NCBI RefSeq assembly: GCF_025370935.1
Contig: NC_133472.1
Location: 20,057,740-20,121,739, forward strand
Direction: 5' to 3'
DNA from: Choristoneura fumiferana
Lineage: Eukaryota; Arthropoda; Insecta; Lepidoptera; Tortricidae
Length of the DNA stretch: 64,000 bases
The notes beneath the pieces are model-generated. The model searched no databases. It saw only the letters and a list, made by a program, of their open reading frames with translations, and was not told the DNA's origin. Positions 1-10,199 of this stretch are shown in pieces; position 1 is the first letter of the stretch, and every line of letters starts with the position of its first letter. A program made the position numbers and the translations under genes.

Positions 1-162
1 TATGTAAAAGCATGAAATCTGAACGTTGTTGAATAATCAATAATATCACTGGTGAATAAAGTATTGCTAGTCTTTCATTAAAATTTTGTGTGGTATCTAT
101 ATCCTATCTACTAATCCACCACCGCAATACCACCCAAGTCAATATAATCAACACTGTTCACT

Positions 163-455
163 AAACTTGGTTTTGCCGCAGGTGGCGGTGGAGATAGAAC
201 ACAATCGTGGGTTTTGTATTCTTTGAATACACTGTACACGGTAGGAATCGAGACAGCCATCTTTCTGCCGTTTTTTGGGTTATGTCAGTTTTGGATGGAT
301 ATCTATCTTTTGGCCACGTTTCTTCGACATATTTAAATATGTTCACAAGCACATTCTTTTCCAATGATGTATAAGATGTCTTGTCTTAGTTCGCTTCTTA
401 TTCGGAGAAGGAAATGTAAGCAAGGAACTAGCCCGGCTAGTCCCCGGCTCGCCAT
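163..455 (-). pseudogene. N-terminal fragment of a DDE-type transposase (tentative)
   Basis: Two overlapping minus-strand frames together read like the N-terminus of an insect DDE transposase. A Ser/Pro-rich start (GEPGTSRASSLL) is followed, in another frame, by a helical stretch (VLVNIFKYVEETWP) and then, after a further shift, by a helix-turn-helix-like segment (AERMAVSIPTVYSVFKEY) ending in a run of prolines. The order (variable start, helix, HTH, Pro-rich linker) resembles N-termini of Tc-like insect transposases. At least two frameshifts break it, and no DDE catalytic domain is visible before the window edge. The identification is by remembered resemblance only. It could equally be a fragment of a domesticated gene. 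Confidence 0.33.
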
Positions 456-1161
456 CACCCATGTCTTGGTAAAATACACAACTCCGTAAGAAAATAAACA
501 AATTAACAGAAAATAACAAACTTAACAAAGAATTTATTGTTCAAATGAAATTTTTAAAACGCCACAAATATCGCACTCGCATCAGATTACAACAAGCAAT
601 GGCGAATGTCAAACCGACAAAATTAAAAATCACATTAAATACGACACTTTGTATTTTAGTCGCATTACATTCTGATTAAATACAACCTTGCGTTTTAAAC
701 CTCTGCAAGATTGGGTATTTTTTAGTGACAATTTAGAAATTAAAAATTAAATATTCATTATAAAAATATTTTTGTATTCGTAAATGTGTACATATTCAGT
801 AAAATTAAGCGTAATTACATGTTATTAGAATTGAACGAACTGAAGTAGGTTGCTCATTTATTTTAAAATAATAAATATTGAACAGGAACCAAACATTGTC
901 TCAGAAGTAACCTCTTTAATGGTTTGTTTACATTCTTTTAAATACCTAAAAGTCTAAAGCATAGTCGAGTGCTGTGCCGCGCCGCCAGCTCTATTCGCCC
1001 CCGTTTCGATTCCATAACTCTAAGCGCTCGGTACTAAGTAATAACTAGGTACTATAATATTTTATTTAATAATGGCGGCGTCACGACAACGTGTATACTG
1101 CAGTATTTACGGTAAATTCAACGGTGATAAAACCAACATTGTCATTTTTTCAACTTGCTGC
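456..1161. other. AT-rich stretch without recognisable gene
   Basis: No coding frame with family resemblance and no clear inverted repeat is seen. It lies upstream of the first visible receptor exon and is probably intronic or 5' flank of that gene. Confidence 0.5.
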
Positions 1162-1295
1162 TGCAGGGCTACTACGAAACTCGAAACTTGAAGTTCGTGT
1201 CGTGCGGTCCCTGTGACACTTATACTATTTAATACGAGAGCGAGAGGGACGGTACGATACGAACTTCGAGTTTCAAGTTTCGTAGTAGCCCTGCA
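1162..1295. mobile_element. Palindromic MITE, family A, copy 1
   Basis: About 134 bp, bounded by inverted arms of roughly 37 bp that begin AGGGCTACTACGAAACTCG and end with the reverse complement CGTAGTAGCCCT. The arms differ at only a couple of positions. Flanking TGCA may be part of the arms or a target duplication. Related copies lie at 6193, 11407, 17188, 52241 and 52357. No coding capacity, so it would be non-autonomous. This is the least diverged copy. Confidence 0.8.
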
Positions 1296-1362
1296 GATGC
1301 TGAAAGGTAAAATGAATACCTATTAGGTACCTTATTTATTATTAAAAAAATTTTTTTTATCG

Positions 1363-1475
1363 AAGCGTCGTCGGTGTCGGGGTACCGCTAAGGTTAATAC
1401 TTAAAAAAAAATACAACATATACATATACTTTAGTTTCCTGTTAACTTAGCGGTCGTCCGACACCGACGACGCTT
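1363..1475. repeat. Inverted repeat, ~35-bp arms
   Basis: The left arm starts AAGCGTCGTCGGTGTCGG and the right arm ends CCGACACCGACGACGCTT. The outer 18 bp pair perfectly, the inner part pairs with a few mismatches through CCGCTAAG/CTTAGCGG, and the spacer is about 43 bp of AT-rich DNA. It is probably a solitary palindromic MITE. Confidence 0.7.
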
Positions 1476-1769
1476 ACATAGAAAAAAATATTACTGGGTA
1501 CTTATACTAAATTAACTTAGGCTAATTTGGCGGGAAATCAGCATAGTCCCGCGGGATAGGGTTAGAGCAGGGGGGGAGCCGCCCCCCGCTTCAAATTGTA
1601 TGTTCTACAATATATTATGCGCCGTTTACCTATGAAGCAGGATCCCTTGCGGGTGTTTGCCCTACACACTACATATACCTTGTGTTTCATGTAGGTGTCG
1701 TTGTGTAGTGCGTATGACAAAACAAACGCGAGACCTAAAAAAATCCGACTTGATATTTTTCTGTCCCAG

Positions 1770-1872
1770 GATACTTCCCTCTGCCGGCAGTTTACTGCTT
1801 GCTGTGGATTTGTCTCGACGTGCTTCTGTGCACAGCCTCCATTATGCATCTGTGTACAATCAGCGTGGACAG
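1770..1872 (+). CDS. 5-HT2A: 5-HT2-type serotonin receptor, exon with TM3
   Basis: This exon encodes the extracellular end and body of TM3. In frame it reads YFPLPAVYCLLWICLDVL and continues to TISVDR at the donor. The conserved Cys3.25 (in VYC) is followed seven residues later by Asp3.32 (in ICLDV), the aspartate that binds the amine in aminergic GPCRs. The exon ends in the DRY motif: GTGGACAG|GT splits the Arg codon after two bases, and the next exon supplies the third base and the Tyr. The acceptor is a pyrimidine run ending CCCAG. It enters in phase 1, so at least one more exon (N-terminus, TM1, TM2) lies left of the window or was not found. The three overlapping ATG-started frames here are not the coding frame. 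Confidence 0.9.
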
Positions 1873-1929
1873 GTATTTCTTTTATAGCCTATTTATTTTT
1901 GAATTCAAGGAATTTCTGCAGCTGAGCGA

Positions 1930-2724
1930 AAGAAGTTATTTATGTTATGAAGTGCATTAGTAAAAATGCGAACATTGGAATGCTATATGCCTTTAAGTGC
2001 GATTTTGTTATGATCCTGAGTTAGCCGCTATTTTATCTGCAGCGCTTCAGTCAATAGCAAGGAATTGTATGGAACGTGCTTTGAGTTCTTTTCCAGGATA
2101 AAAATAACTCTGTTAACTGACTCATCCCTCCAGTAATAAGATAAAATAAATTAATTAACTACATTGTACACAGATGGTTATTTTTTATATTTTGGATTAG
2201 GACAATTTTATATATCTTTTCATGTTTTGAATAGAAGTGCCTTTTTTCGAAATTATCCAAATGAATCAGCAGCGTGTGTAATTATCTACACTATCACACT
2301 AATAATAATTATTATAAAGAGGCAAGATTTGTATTTTTATATGTTTGTAACGAGTTAACTCAAAAACTACTGGACCGATTTCAAAAGTTCTTTCACCATT
2401 ATAATGCTACGCTATTCCCAAAACATATACACAGGCTATATTTATTACTACAAATATTTAAATAGGGATCCGTACTGAAACTTCAATGTTGCGCAGCGGA
2501 AACTATTGGTGATCGAAAATTGTACCCGTGCGAAGCCGGGGCGGGGCGCTAGTAAAAGATAAAAAAAAATCGAATGTTCAATAGATTTGACTGACAGTGT
2601 AGACGTAGAGTAAAGAATAAATATTATACACTAGTGTTATAATGTTGTATGATGTCTCTCGGGACATTTTGAGAACTTATGGGACAAGAAGAGGTTGTTA
2701 TATCTGTGTTTTGTTTTATTTCAG
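1930..2724. other. Receptor intron with a degenerate dispersed repeat
   Basis: This is most of the intron between the TM3 and TM4 exons. About 2345-2553 resembles a common lepidopteran short repeat: it has a phrase like AAAACTACTGGACCGATTTC near one end and a GC-rich tail, GTGCGAAGCCGGGGCGGGG, ending in GCTAGT. The rest shows nothing recognisable. Confidence 0.45.
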
Positions 2725-2854
2725 ATATCTTTCGCTCCGGTACCCCATGAAGTTCGGTCGGAATAAAACTAGGAAAAGGGTAACAGTAAAAATTGCCTTC
2801 GTTTGGATATCATCAACGGCTATGAGTGTTCCGCTAAGCCTTATGTATTCACAG
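2725..2854 (+). CDS. 5-HT2A: 5-HT2-type serotonin receptor, exon with ICL2 and TM4
   Basis: The first base completes the Arg codon of DRY, giving DRYLSLRYPMKFGRNKTRKR, a loop-2 sequence typical of invertebrate 5-HT2 receptors. TM4 follows (VKIAFVWISSTAMSVPLSL), then MYSQ at the donor CACAG|GTATAA, phase 0. The exon is 130 nt: one base plus 43 codons. The acceptor is TTTTATTTCAG. The spacing to the next exon is a short intron of 315 bp. Start and end are fixed by splice consensus and by the phase match with both neighbours. Confidence 0.93.
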
Positions 2855-3169
2855 GTATAAACAAACCATTTCTTTTAAAGTAAAAAAATTGCTCGAGTAA
2901 AAAAACAACTTTTACTAAATATGTACCAGCTTCTATTTCGCTGCAATGTGGTAATCAAATATGCTGATACCGTTCACATTTGAAAATAGCGCATTGTATT
3001 CTATTTAACCATGTACGGCTGTTATTCAGATCCTTCGATATTAATTTTTAATTTCATACGAACGAAAATAACTTCTAATTATCTATTTAAAAATTAAATA
3101 TACTTAACTCGTTTTTACATAGATACCAACGCACGGCTTCTTGGATAGGATTTGGTTGTTCTTTTGCAG

Positions 3170-3368
3170 GACGTAGAATCGCTGTTAGTTGATGGTGTTT
3201 GCCAGATACCGGATCCGCTTTATAAGTCCATCGGGTCGATCGTCTCATTCTACATCCCGCTGGCGGTGATGATGGTGACGTACGCGCTGACAGTGCAGCT
3301 GCTGGCGCGCCAGCGCAAGGGGCTGGGCGCTGGCTGGGCCTCGGGCTGGCTCGGTGCTCCTCCAATCG
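3170..3368 (+). CDS. 5-HT2A: 5-HT2-type serotonin receptor, exon with ECL2 and TM5
   Basis: This exon reads DVESLLVDGVCQIPDPLYK, the second extracellular loop. Its Cys would pair with Cys3.25. TM5 follows (SIGSIVSFYIPLAVMMVTYA), then the start of loop 3 (LLARQRKGLG, GWASGWLGAPPI). The acceptor is CTTTTGCAG. The donor is CCAATCG|GTAAC, phase 1, which matches the phase of the exon at 7036. It is GC-richer than the flanking introns. The WASGWLG loop phrase is one I associate with insect 5-HT2A, which is why that subtype is favoured over 5-HT2B; this rests on memory, not an alignment. Confidence 0.93.
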
Positions 3369-3539
3369 GTAACTTTATCACACCAAGCTGTTGCGTTCAA
3401 TTTACATTTCATCAGTTCATAAATAATAAAAACCACACATAGCGAAGCGAACAACATTTAATGCATTGATATATTTAATAACTGAAGGTCTGCTTACGAA
3501 AACAAAATGTAACATTTTTGGCGGATTTCAGGTATATCA

Positions 3540-4800
3540 TAGTGTTGGTCTAAGAAGGAGCTACATGTAGTGCAAAAGATAATATCCAAAAATGACCCCA
3601 TTTGTCCAATGGTTCCCTAATAAAAATATCGCGTTTTACAAAAACTATATAACTCTGTGCCTCCTGTGATCAGTGATGTAACTCGGCGTGTACCTACCCT
3701 TTTGTGTGTTTTTATTTATAATTAACAGAAAAAATTTTTTTTGGGTCTATCTCACGTACTTTTAGGTGCTATGGTTTCGGAGATAATTTTGTGAAAAGTG
3801 ATACAACTAGCAGCATTTCGGCAAAAAAATCGTGCACATTGATATATATAAAGTTGTAACCCCTTTATGTAATTTCTCTAAAGGTTATTTTCGTGCTTTG
3901 TGGTATAAGTGAAATTGAATTTAGTTTCACGTTTTATTTTTCGGATTTTTTTTTCCGAAATATTGATATATCTACAGTTCTACTACTTTTGACCAACTTT
4001 TCTAAAACCAGACCAGGGTACAACTCAACATGTACTACTACCAATGCGAGACTAATTTGATACATTTTTTTTGTGATAAGTGATATATCTCGTCATGAAT
4101 CACTTTTCACAAACACATTTTTAAGTGTAAAGGTATACAAATTGAATTATATCTAAAAGTCAAACTATTCCCGTGAATTATTTATGCAATAACAGTTGTG
4201 TCAAGTGATACAAGTGCGAGCATAAATAGTGTGGTGGGAGTGCGCGGGGGTGAGGTGACGCGGGATGGGGGGTGCGCGGGACCTGTTCGCCTCAGTGTGT
4301 CGCTGCAAACTGATATAAGTTACTTTACTTTTTGCAAACTAATATAAGTTAGGTAAATTTTATTTGTAACGAGGTACAAAGTAAAAAAAAAAACAATTTA
4401 TCAGGTTTTTATGTTTTACTTTACTTTAAGCAATATTACGCTGAGTGAGTGAGTGAGTGTTTGTGTTTTACAAGTTCATGTATATCATATCAGTTTACAC
4501 CAAGAGATATTATGGGTGCTTCAGGGGTGCACCATGATATAACTGAACTTGTATCATCTAACACATATTATTTACTCATATTAGACATTTCAATAGGTAC
4601 AACTCACAGGTTTTTCGCGATTTTCTTCGAACTTACATTATTTACCGATAAGCACAAATGCACGTTTCTAGAATATATTTTTATGTATAAAAAAGTGCTT
4701 TGGTAAATGCTTGGCTCACAAACCAGAATTTTTTAAATCTTATTTTCGTTCTCCTGTAAAATACCGATTTTGCACTTGTATCACTTATTACAGGGGGCAC
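3540..4800. other. Unidentified intronic segment with recurring TGATACAA/TGATATAT words
   Basis: Part of the 3.7-kb receptor intron. The words TGATATATC, GTGATACAA and AATCACTTTTCAC recur in both orientations, which suggests remains of an unrecognised element. A short (TGAG)n run sits at about 4444-4460 and a GC-rich patch at about 4235-4290. No convincing coding frame. Confidence 0.3.
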
Positions 4801-6192
4801 ATAACTAATTTACATTATTTTTAACAAAAGTAACTTGTAATCTATGAACTCACATACATTTTGTAAGGTTTATACTGAGATTAAAAGTAACAAAATATTG
4901 TAGAGCTTTGACTGCAATTCTAGAAATAAATCCTATTCTGTGTTGGGTTAATCAAAAGTTACCCAAATAGCGGTCTTTGAAATGTGTAGTAGTATATTTC
5001 TAAACTATTGACCACATCTTAAAATCATCTATAAAGTACTTATCTCTCATACTCGTAAATAGTATTAAAGAGACATTTAATTTAATTGGTTTTATGAAAA
5101 ATCATATCTAATGTTGTTTTAGTAAACCTCTCTTCAAAAACAAATTGCATTGCAATAATTGACGCTTGTTCAGCCGACTAGAGTATTGGAAATTAACTTT
5201 ATGGTAAAAAAAGATCATTTTTGTCAAAATATGTTTGTTTATAATAGTCAGGTCTCTGAACAAGCAACTTGCTGAAAAACACACTTTCTTTATCATTATT
5301 ATTATAGCAAAGTCTTAGCTAATCAGATAAAAGCTTTTATTTGGTCCTGAGATCTGGACCTAAATGGTTCCCTTTGCTTTCGCTAAAAGGGTTTTCATGA
5401 CATTTTGTTATTATTTTTTTATTCAAGGGCCTTCGATTTGTACAATAGCCCTGAAGGGATTTGACACCGTTTGATATTAATGTAATTTAACTAAAGATTA
5501 TTATGTCTAAGTAGAAAAATCAATTAGGTATTCATTTATAATTTGGTATCAACTGTAAAACACGTCACAATGTAATAGAATTATGTTCAAAAATGTACGA
5601 GCAATAAAATAATAATAAAGAAAAAAAACAATTTGCATAAGGCTTGGGGCCACAATATGCGTTCCTCAAGCCTGTGTTTGTAACAAAAGGATGGATCAAC
5701 TGGGACGATTTGGTCTTTCATGGTCTGTCGCTTGCCTCCGCGTCAGGGCCTTCGGCTTTAAGCAGTTGCCAAACGGGGTCACCCTGTTGCCGTGGAATCT
5801 CGGTAATTGTCTTTTTTTATTTAAATATTACGTAATTTATGTGTGTTAACTGTACCTAAATAATAAATGTTTCTGTATCACAAAATAAATTAAAATAATT
5901 TACTCCTTTTCTTAGCATTATGATACCGACTCATACGAGTACCAACAAATTAATAGATAAAATAACGCATGTAGACTAATCCAGTAGAACTTCTACTTTA
6001 AAGTAAGTAAGTAAGTACTTGCTGTAACTAAACATTTAAATTATATAGCATAACAACAGAATTGGAGCTACATGCGCGCTAGCGAAATTATTTACGCGAC
6101 ACCGTATTCACTAAAAACCGGTCATATACTCGTAGCATATGAAAATCGCAAATTAACTGCTATTCTGTTTTTTTATTAATGTGTTGTTAGGA
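4801..6192. other. Intron DNA; one GC-richer patch at ~5640-5816
   Basis: Mostly AT-rich with nothing recognisable. The patch at about 5640-5816 is less AT-rich and open in one + frame (VTKGWINWDDLVFHGLSLAS), but it does not fit the receptor and resembles no family I know. It is probably a fragment of a dispersed repeat. Confidence 0.35.
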
Positions 6193-6324
6193 CCTGGGGG
6201 CTACAACGAAATTCGAAAATCAAAGTTCGTATCGTACCGCCCCTCATTCACGTATTAAATAATATTAACGTCAGCGGGACGGCAAGATACGAAGTTCGTA
6301 TTTTACACTTCGTAGTAGACCCGG
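6193..6324. mobile_element. Palindromic MITE, family A, copy 2
   Basis: Begins GGGGGCTACAACGAAATTCG and ends with the diverged reverse complement CACTTCGTAGTAGACCC. It has the same internal layout as the copy at 11407: AAGTTCGTATCG near one end and AGCGGGACGGCAAGATACGAAG near the other. It lies in the receptor intron before the 7036 exon. Confidence 0.7.
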
Positions 6325-6898
6325 CACCAGCAGTGTGTATCCAAGTTTGCAGCTTCTAAAGCCCTGTGCTAACCTTGTATCCCGTCCTGACTGATTCATC
6401 ATCGTCCAGCTGAACAACATATTCTTTAAAGATCAAAGATGTGCACTGAGAAGGGATCTTTGGAAATTCCCGCGGGATAGGGAATATAGGGATTTAAATA
6501 TATTTGAATTCGCGGCCATCTTCGTAACTACATATATAATTAAATTATATCTGACTTCAAATGTTGTATTTTAAAAATTTGAAAATTGGACAAATCTTAA
6601 AATTTCACTGTTTTGTAAAATTATTATTGTTGCTGTTTTAGAAACTATAGTCTACTATAAAAAGTTTATTACTTAGCATGTTCTATGAAAAACGCATACT
6701 TTAATAGTGAAAAAAAATAGGCTACGAGATCGCCATAGAACTTTCGACGCTGCAAACTTGAATACCTATGTACTAGCTAGTGGAAACAACTATTACTTTC
6801 TTTAACCAGCAGTTAGATTACAATTATAGCTGCGTTTTCAACAATAATGTGCGAGGATGTGTTGCGAGAAATGTGTTTTTCACTAACCAAGAAAAACA

Positions 6899-6939
6899 CT
6901 TCATTTACCTCGCCTCGCTGCGAGCCGAGGTAAATGAAG
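6899..6939. repeat. Perfect hairpin, 14-bp stem
   Basis: CTTCATTTACCTCG pairs perfectly with CGAGGTAAATGAAG across a 13-base spacer. It lies 97 bp upstream of the receptor exon at 7036. It is probably the tip of a decayed palindromic element. Confidence 0.55.
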
Positions 6940-7035
6940 CGTTTAGCGGTTTTCAGTGACTGGCCTATTATATTTCGTTATTAAAAAAGTACGTACCTAA
7001 ACACTTTTTCAAGCCACGTATTTATCTAAAAACAG

Positions 7036-7156
7036 AGCGGCGATGCACCTGGCGAAGACTGCTCGGGAACAGAAACACCCCGCAGCACTCCGCTGCCTCC
7101 ACCGAGACTGAACTGCCTCCGATTGACACCAGGGACCTCTGGCTGCAGGATTCAAG
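7036..7156 (+). CDS. 5-HT2A: 5-HT2-type serotonin receptor, ICL3 exon
   Basis: This exon is too short and differently framed to appear as a standard ORF, but it fits the gene exactly. The acceptor is AAAAACAG and the donor TTCAAG|GTTTTT. The two entering bases join the single base left by the 3170-3368 exon to give Glu, then RRCTWRRLLGNRN, STETEL, DTRDLWLQDS, and two bases carried to the exon at 15482 (Ser). Lengths agree (2 + 117 + 2). The phrases CTWRRLL and a D-x-x-(E/D)-LWL stretch are what I recall from loop 3 of Drosophila 5-HT2A. A long antisense open frame covers the same bases and is not real. Confidence 0.85.
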
Positions 7157-8145
7157 GTTTTTTTCACATTTCTGTTTCCTAGTTGCTTTAACACACACTG
7201 TTCGTATAGACGTAGATTGGTTTTCGTCAGGTCATTCCAGGTAGAAAATATTAATGCCACCTGGAGGAAAAGTATAAGTACCTACTTGAAGATGGGAAAA
7301 TTTATGCAAAGGAAACGTTCTTTTATTTTTAACTATTATTTTTAAACTGCATATTTTTTAAAAGAAACGCTTTTTGTTATTTTATGTTAAGTACGTATAA
7401 TACCTAAAATTGGACAACCTTCCACTACAACACAACAACACTACAATACGAGTACAACTGACCTGCAACTGAAATATCGACGCTTCATACATCGAACACA
7501 ATGTACAAAATGTCGATTTCTGAAATACCAAAATATTTAATATTTCTTTTCAAATACCCTGAAATACAAATCCCGAAAGTTTAAATGTCGACTCAGTAAA
7601 TATAACATGTATTTCCTTTATTTATTCATTCTTCATTCATTTATGGTTCAGAAAAAATAGTTTTGACGATGAGCGGAGCGAGGAGGAGTGTTAGGTTAAA
7701 TTGCGAGCACAACGCACGAGCCGAGCCAGCGAAGCGAGTGTGCCACTGTAGCGGCTGGCGAAACGCTAGGGCTTAATTAAGTTTGGATCTACGCAAATTG
7801 TTCAATCTGATGTAGATGTAGTATCGTCAAGTGACGAGCAAAAGTCACTAACTGCAAAAAAATGATTAGTGAAACATTAACCATACAATGCTAAGCATTA
7901 GTTTGATTATACCTCATGACTTTAAGTGGTAATTAGTGACTTTTGCTTGTCATCAGATGGCATGATGTATATTTAAATGATGACGGGATTATGATCTTCG
8001 CGTTTTGAGACTTTCGGTCAAATTTGGCGTTTTGAACTTCGGTACTATGATATGCAGCACCCTTACGGTTAGTTTAAATAAAAATAAAGTTTAAATTTAA
8101 TTTTTCCCTTTTATTTATCATGTTTGTTAGAGAGATTACATCCTT
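7157..8145. other. Receptor intron, no gene
   Basis: AT-rich start of the 8.3-kb intron. A GC-richer block at about 7665-7760 (GAGCGGAGCGAGGAGG, CGAGCCGAGCCAGCGAAGCG) looks like part of a dispersed repeat. Confidence 0.45.
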
Positions 8146-8368
8146 ACTAGCCGTTACCCGCGACTCGGTCCGCGTAGAATTTGTTTCTATCCCGCGGGAA
8201 CTATGCAATTTTCCGAGATAAAAAATATCTTATGTCCTTCTCCAGGACTTAAACTATCTGTATACCTACCAAATTTCATTTAAGTATATCGGTCCAATGG
8301 TTTAGACGTGATTAAGTAACAAACAAACAGACTTCCAAACTTTCGCATTTGTTATATTAGTGGGATGA
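8146..8368 (-). repeat. Short dispersed repeat with GCGAAAGT end
   Basis: Contains CCCGCGACTCGGTCCGCGTAG at one side, then ATCCCGCGGGAACTATGCA and TATGTCCTTCTCCAGG, and ends in the reverse complement of AATGCGAAAGTTTGGAAGTC. The layout is the same as repeats at 17455, 25635, 62656 and 63012. The family is common in moths. I cannot settle whether it is Helitron-like or SINE-like. Confidence 0.5.
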
Positions 8369-8439
8369 TTAACCATAACCTTATTAACCCTTTAATGTCA
8401 TAAAAGCATATTAAGCCTTTAATTTAATATTACTTTAAT

Positions 8440-8636
8440 TTACCACGAGCTTTGCGGTGAAGGAAAACATCGTGAGGAAACCTGCACAAACCTGCGAAGC
8501 AATTCAATGGTGCGTGTGAAGTTCCCAATCCGCCCTGGGCCCGCGTGGGAACTACGGCCCAAGCCCTCTTGTTCTGAGAGGAGGCCTGTGCCCAGCAGTG
8601 GGACGTATATAGGCTGGGATGATGGATGATGAATTT
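8440..8636 (+). mobile_element. 3' end of a non-LTR retroelement with (GAT)n tail
   Basis: Contains ATCGTGAGGAAACCTGCAC, GGCCCGCGTGGGAACTACG, GAGGAGGCCTGTGCCCAGC and TATATAGGCTGGGATGATG, a 3' tail I recognise as very abundant in Lepidoptera. The short GATGATG end is the usual microsatellite tail. No ORF remains. The clade (probably RTE-like) is inferred. Confidence 0.6.
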
Positions 8637-9454
8637 AATATTTGTATGTTAGACGTTTTAATTTTCGGATGTGTTCAAAAATGTTTAAATGCAATTTGGT
8701 TTGTTAATTTTAAAAATAATTGCATTTTCTTTTCAGTAAATTTTCCTAATTTCAGCATTTATACTAACTACTTACTACCAAGTGGCGTTAAAAAAACCTT
8801 ACTGTATATTATAGGGTGAGGCGTGAATATTGCTACATAATTAAATTGAAAGGCTATACCCGTGTAAGGGAACAAAGGATGCCCCTGACGTTATAAGCCA
8901 ATGAATATATTCTATGTATTGGTAATAATGCTAGTTATTAATCTGCCAAGATTTATCTCTTAATTATTGAAAGTTTCCTTGCAATGTCTTACTTGAAAGT
9001 TTTTTTTACTTTTCTAAATATCTTGAAAACTACTGGTCCGTTTCTTTTGTGATTAACGTATGTTGTTAATGGCATGAAGAAGAATAAATTTGCAAAACAC
9101 AAGACGACTCTAGGTCAACATTAACTTGGTCATTTTTTGATGTCAAATATTTCAAACTTTTTTTTTTAAACTTGTGAGTCAGCAACACCCACCATTTTTT
9201 TTACACTGATGTGACATCTCTTTTCGTACAAATATATATTGGTCTGAAATCAATCGGCTTGGAGCAACATGGTGATTTTTTTAATTTTGAGTATACCGGC
9301 CTAGTACATCACCGAGGTATACACGTACTTCGTATGAGTATTATTGATATTTTATAGAAATCTTCATTATTCTACAGATTATTTAATCAGTGGTACCTAT
9401 GGTCCGTTATGGAGTACATTATACGGATTGATGATTAGGCACCTAAAGTTTATT

Positions 9455-9715
9455 AATATAGCATAGATGTCGCTGCTTAAGTGACTAAATAAGAAACAAA
9501 CAGGCTGAGATATGTGGTGCATTCGTGTCTGTACCGTTGTCCAGCGGTGGTGTAGCGGTATAGCACGCGGCACGGAATGCCGAGGACCTGGGTTCGATTC
9601 CCAGCGCTGGTCTTATTTTTCTAGTTTTTCTGTGCATCTATATTTCAGTTTGTATGGGATGACAGTAAAAGTAACAAAAATTTGTAGTTGACATAAAAAA
9701 AACAATCTTAATTTG
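9455..9715 (+). repeat. SINE-like repeat with tRNA-like core, copy 1
   Basis: The central 70 nt (9541-9610) has a perfect Pol III B box (GGTTCGATTCC) and an A-box-like TGGTGTAGCGG. The ends CCAGCG/CGCTGG pair, and the T stem CTGGG/CCCAG is perfect. The anticodon-arm-like CGGC/GCCG closes a seven-base loop centred on GGA. It is embedded in about 80 bp of 5' and 100 bp of 3' sequence shared with 9790 and both arms of 54069-54998. It is not a functional tRNA gene: position 33 is not U and no variable arm is seen. Confidence 0.6.
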
Positions 9716-9789
9716 ATTGCTCGGTAACGATATATTTTGTCCGGGTGAGCGGTAAGTTCCAATGGAGTGCTGAAAGTTTCTCGATGAGC

Positions 9790-10080
9790 GCTACAGCATA
9801 GATGTCGCTAGTGTCGCTGCTTAAGTGACTACATAAGAAACCAACAGACTGAGATATGTGGTGCATAGGAGAAATTCGTGTCTGTACCGTTGTCCAGCGG
9901 TGGTGTAGCGGTAAAGCACGCGGCACGGAATGCCAGCGATGTTCTTATTTTTCTGGTTTTTCTGTGCATATTTATTTCAGTTTGTATTTTCGATATGGGT
10001 TTTGCGGGATGACCATAAAAGTAATACAAATTTGGAATTGAAATACAAAAAGATTCCAAAAACCAATCTTAATTTTAATT
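9790..10080 (+). repeat. SINE-like repeat with tRNA-like core, copy 2 (core truncated)
   Basis: A second, direct copy about 340 bp after the first. It shares GCATAGATGTCGCTAGTGTC, GAGATATGTGGTGCATAGG and CTGTGCATATTTATTTCAG. The core (about 9894-9943) has lost the T arm and B box through a ~25-bp deletion (GAATGCCAGCGATG). Overlapping short frames on both strands here are accidental. Confidence 0.6.
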
Positions 10081-10199
10081 TCTTCACTAATGCGATTCAT
10101 ATTGAAAAATATTGAGTTCCCGCGTAAAATGGTATAACCAAAGGCAATGTAGTCAAGGATAAAAAAAAATGGTTTTTTATGGTGCAATATTCACGCCTC

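Noticed and set aside
1562..1925. Three overlapping frames of 76-95 codons on both strands
   Set aside because: They cover the TM3 exon in wrong frames; only the third + frame gives the GPCR motifs and valid splice sites.
5644..5835. 63-codon + ORF as an extra receptor exon
   Set aside because: Sequence does not fit the receptor and the phases of the 3170 and 7036 exons already match each other.
7009..7260. 83-codon minus-strand frame
   Set aside because: Antisense shadow of the receptor exon 7036-7156; no domain.
9541..9610. Functional tRNA gene
   Set aside because: Four related copies within larger repeats, base before the anticodon is not T, anticodon stem imperfect; treated as tRNA-like repeat core.
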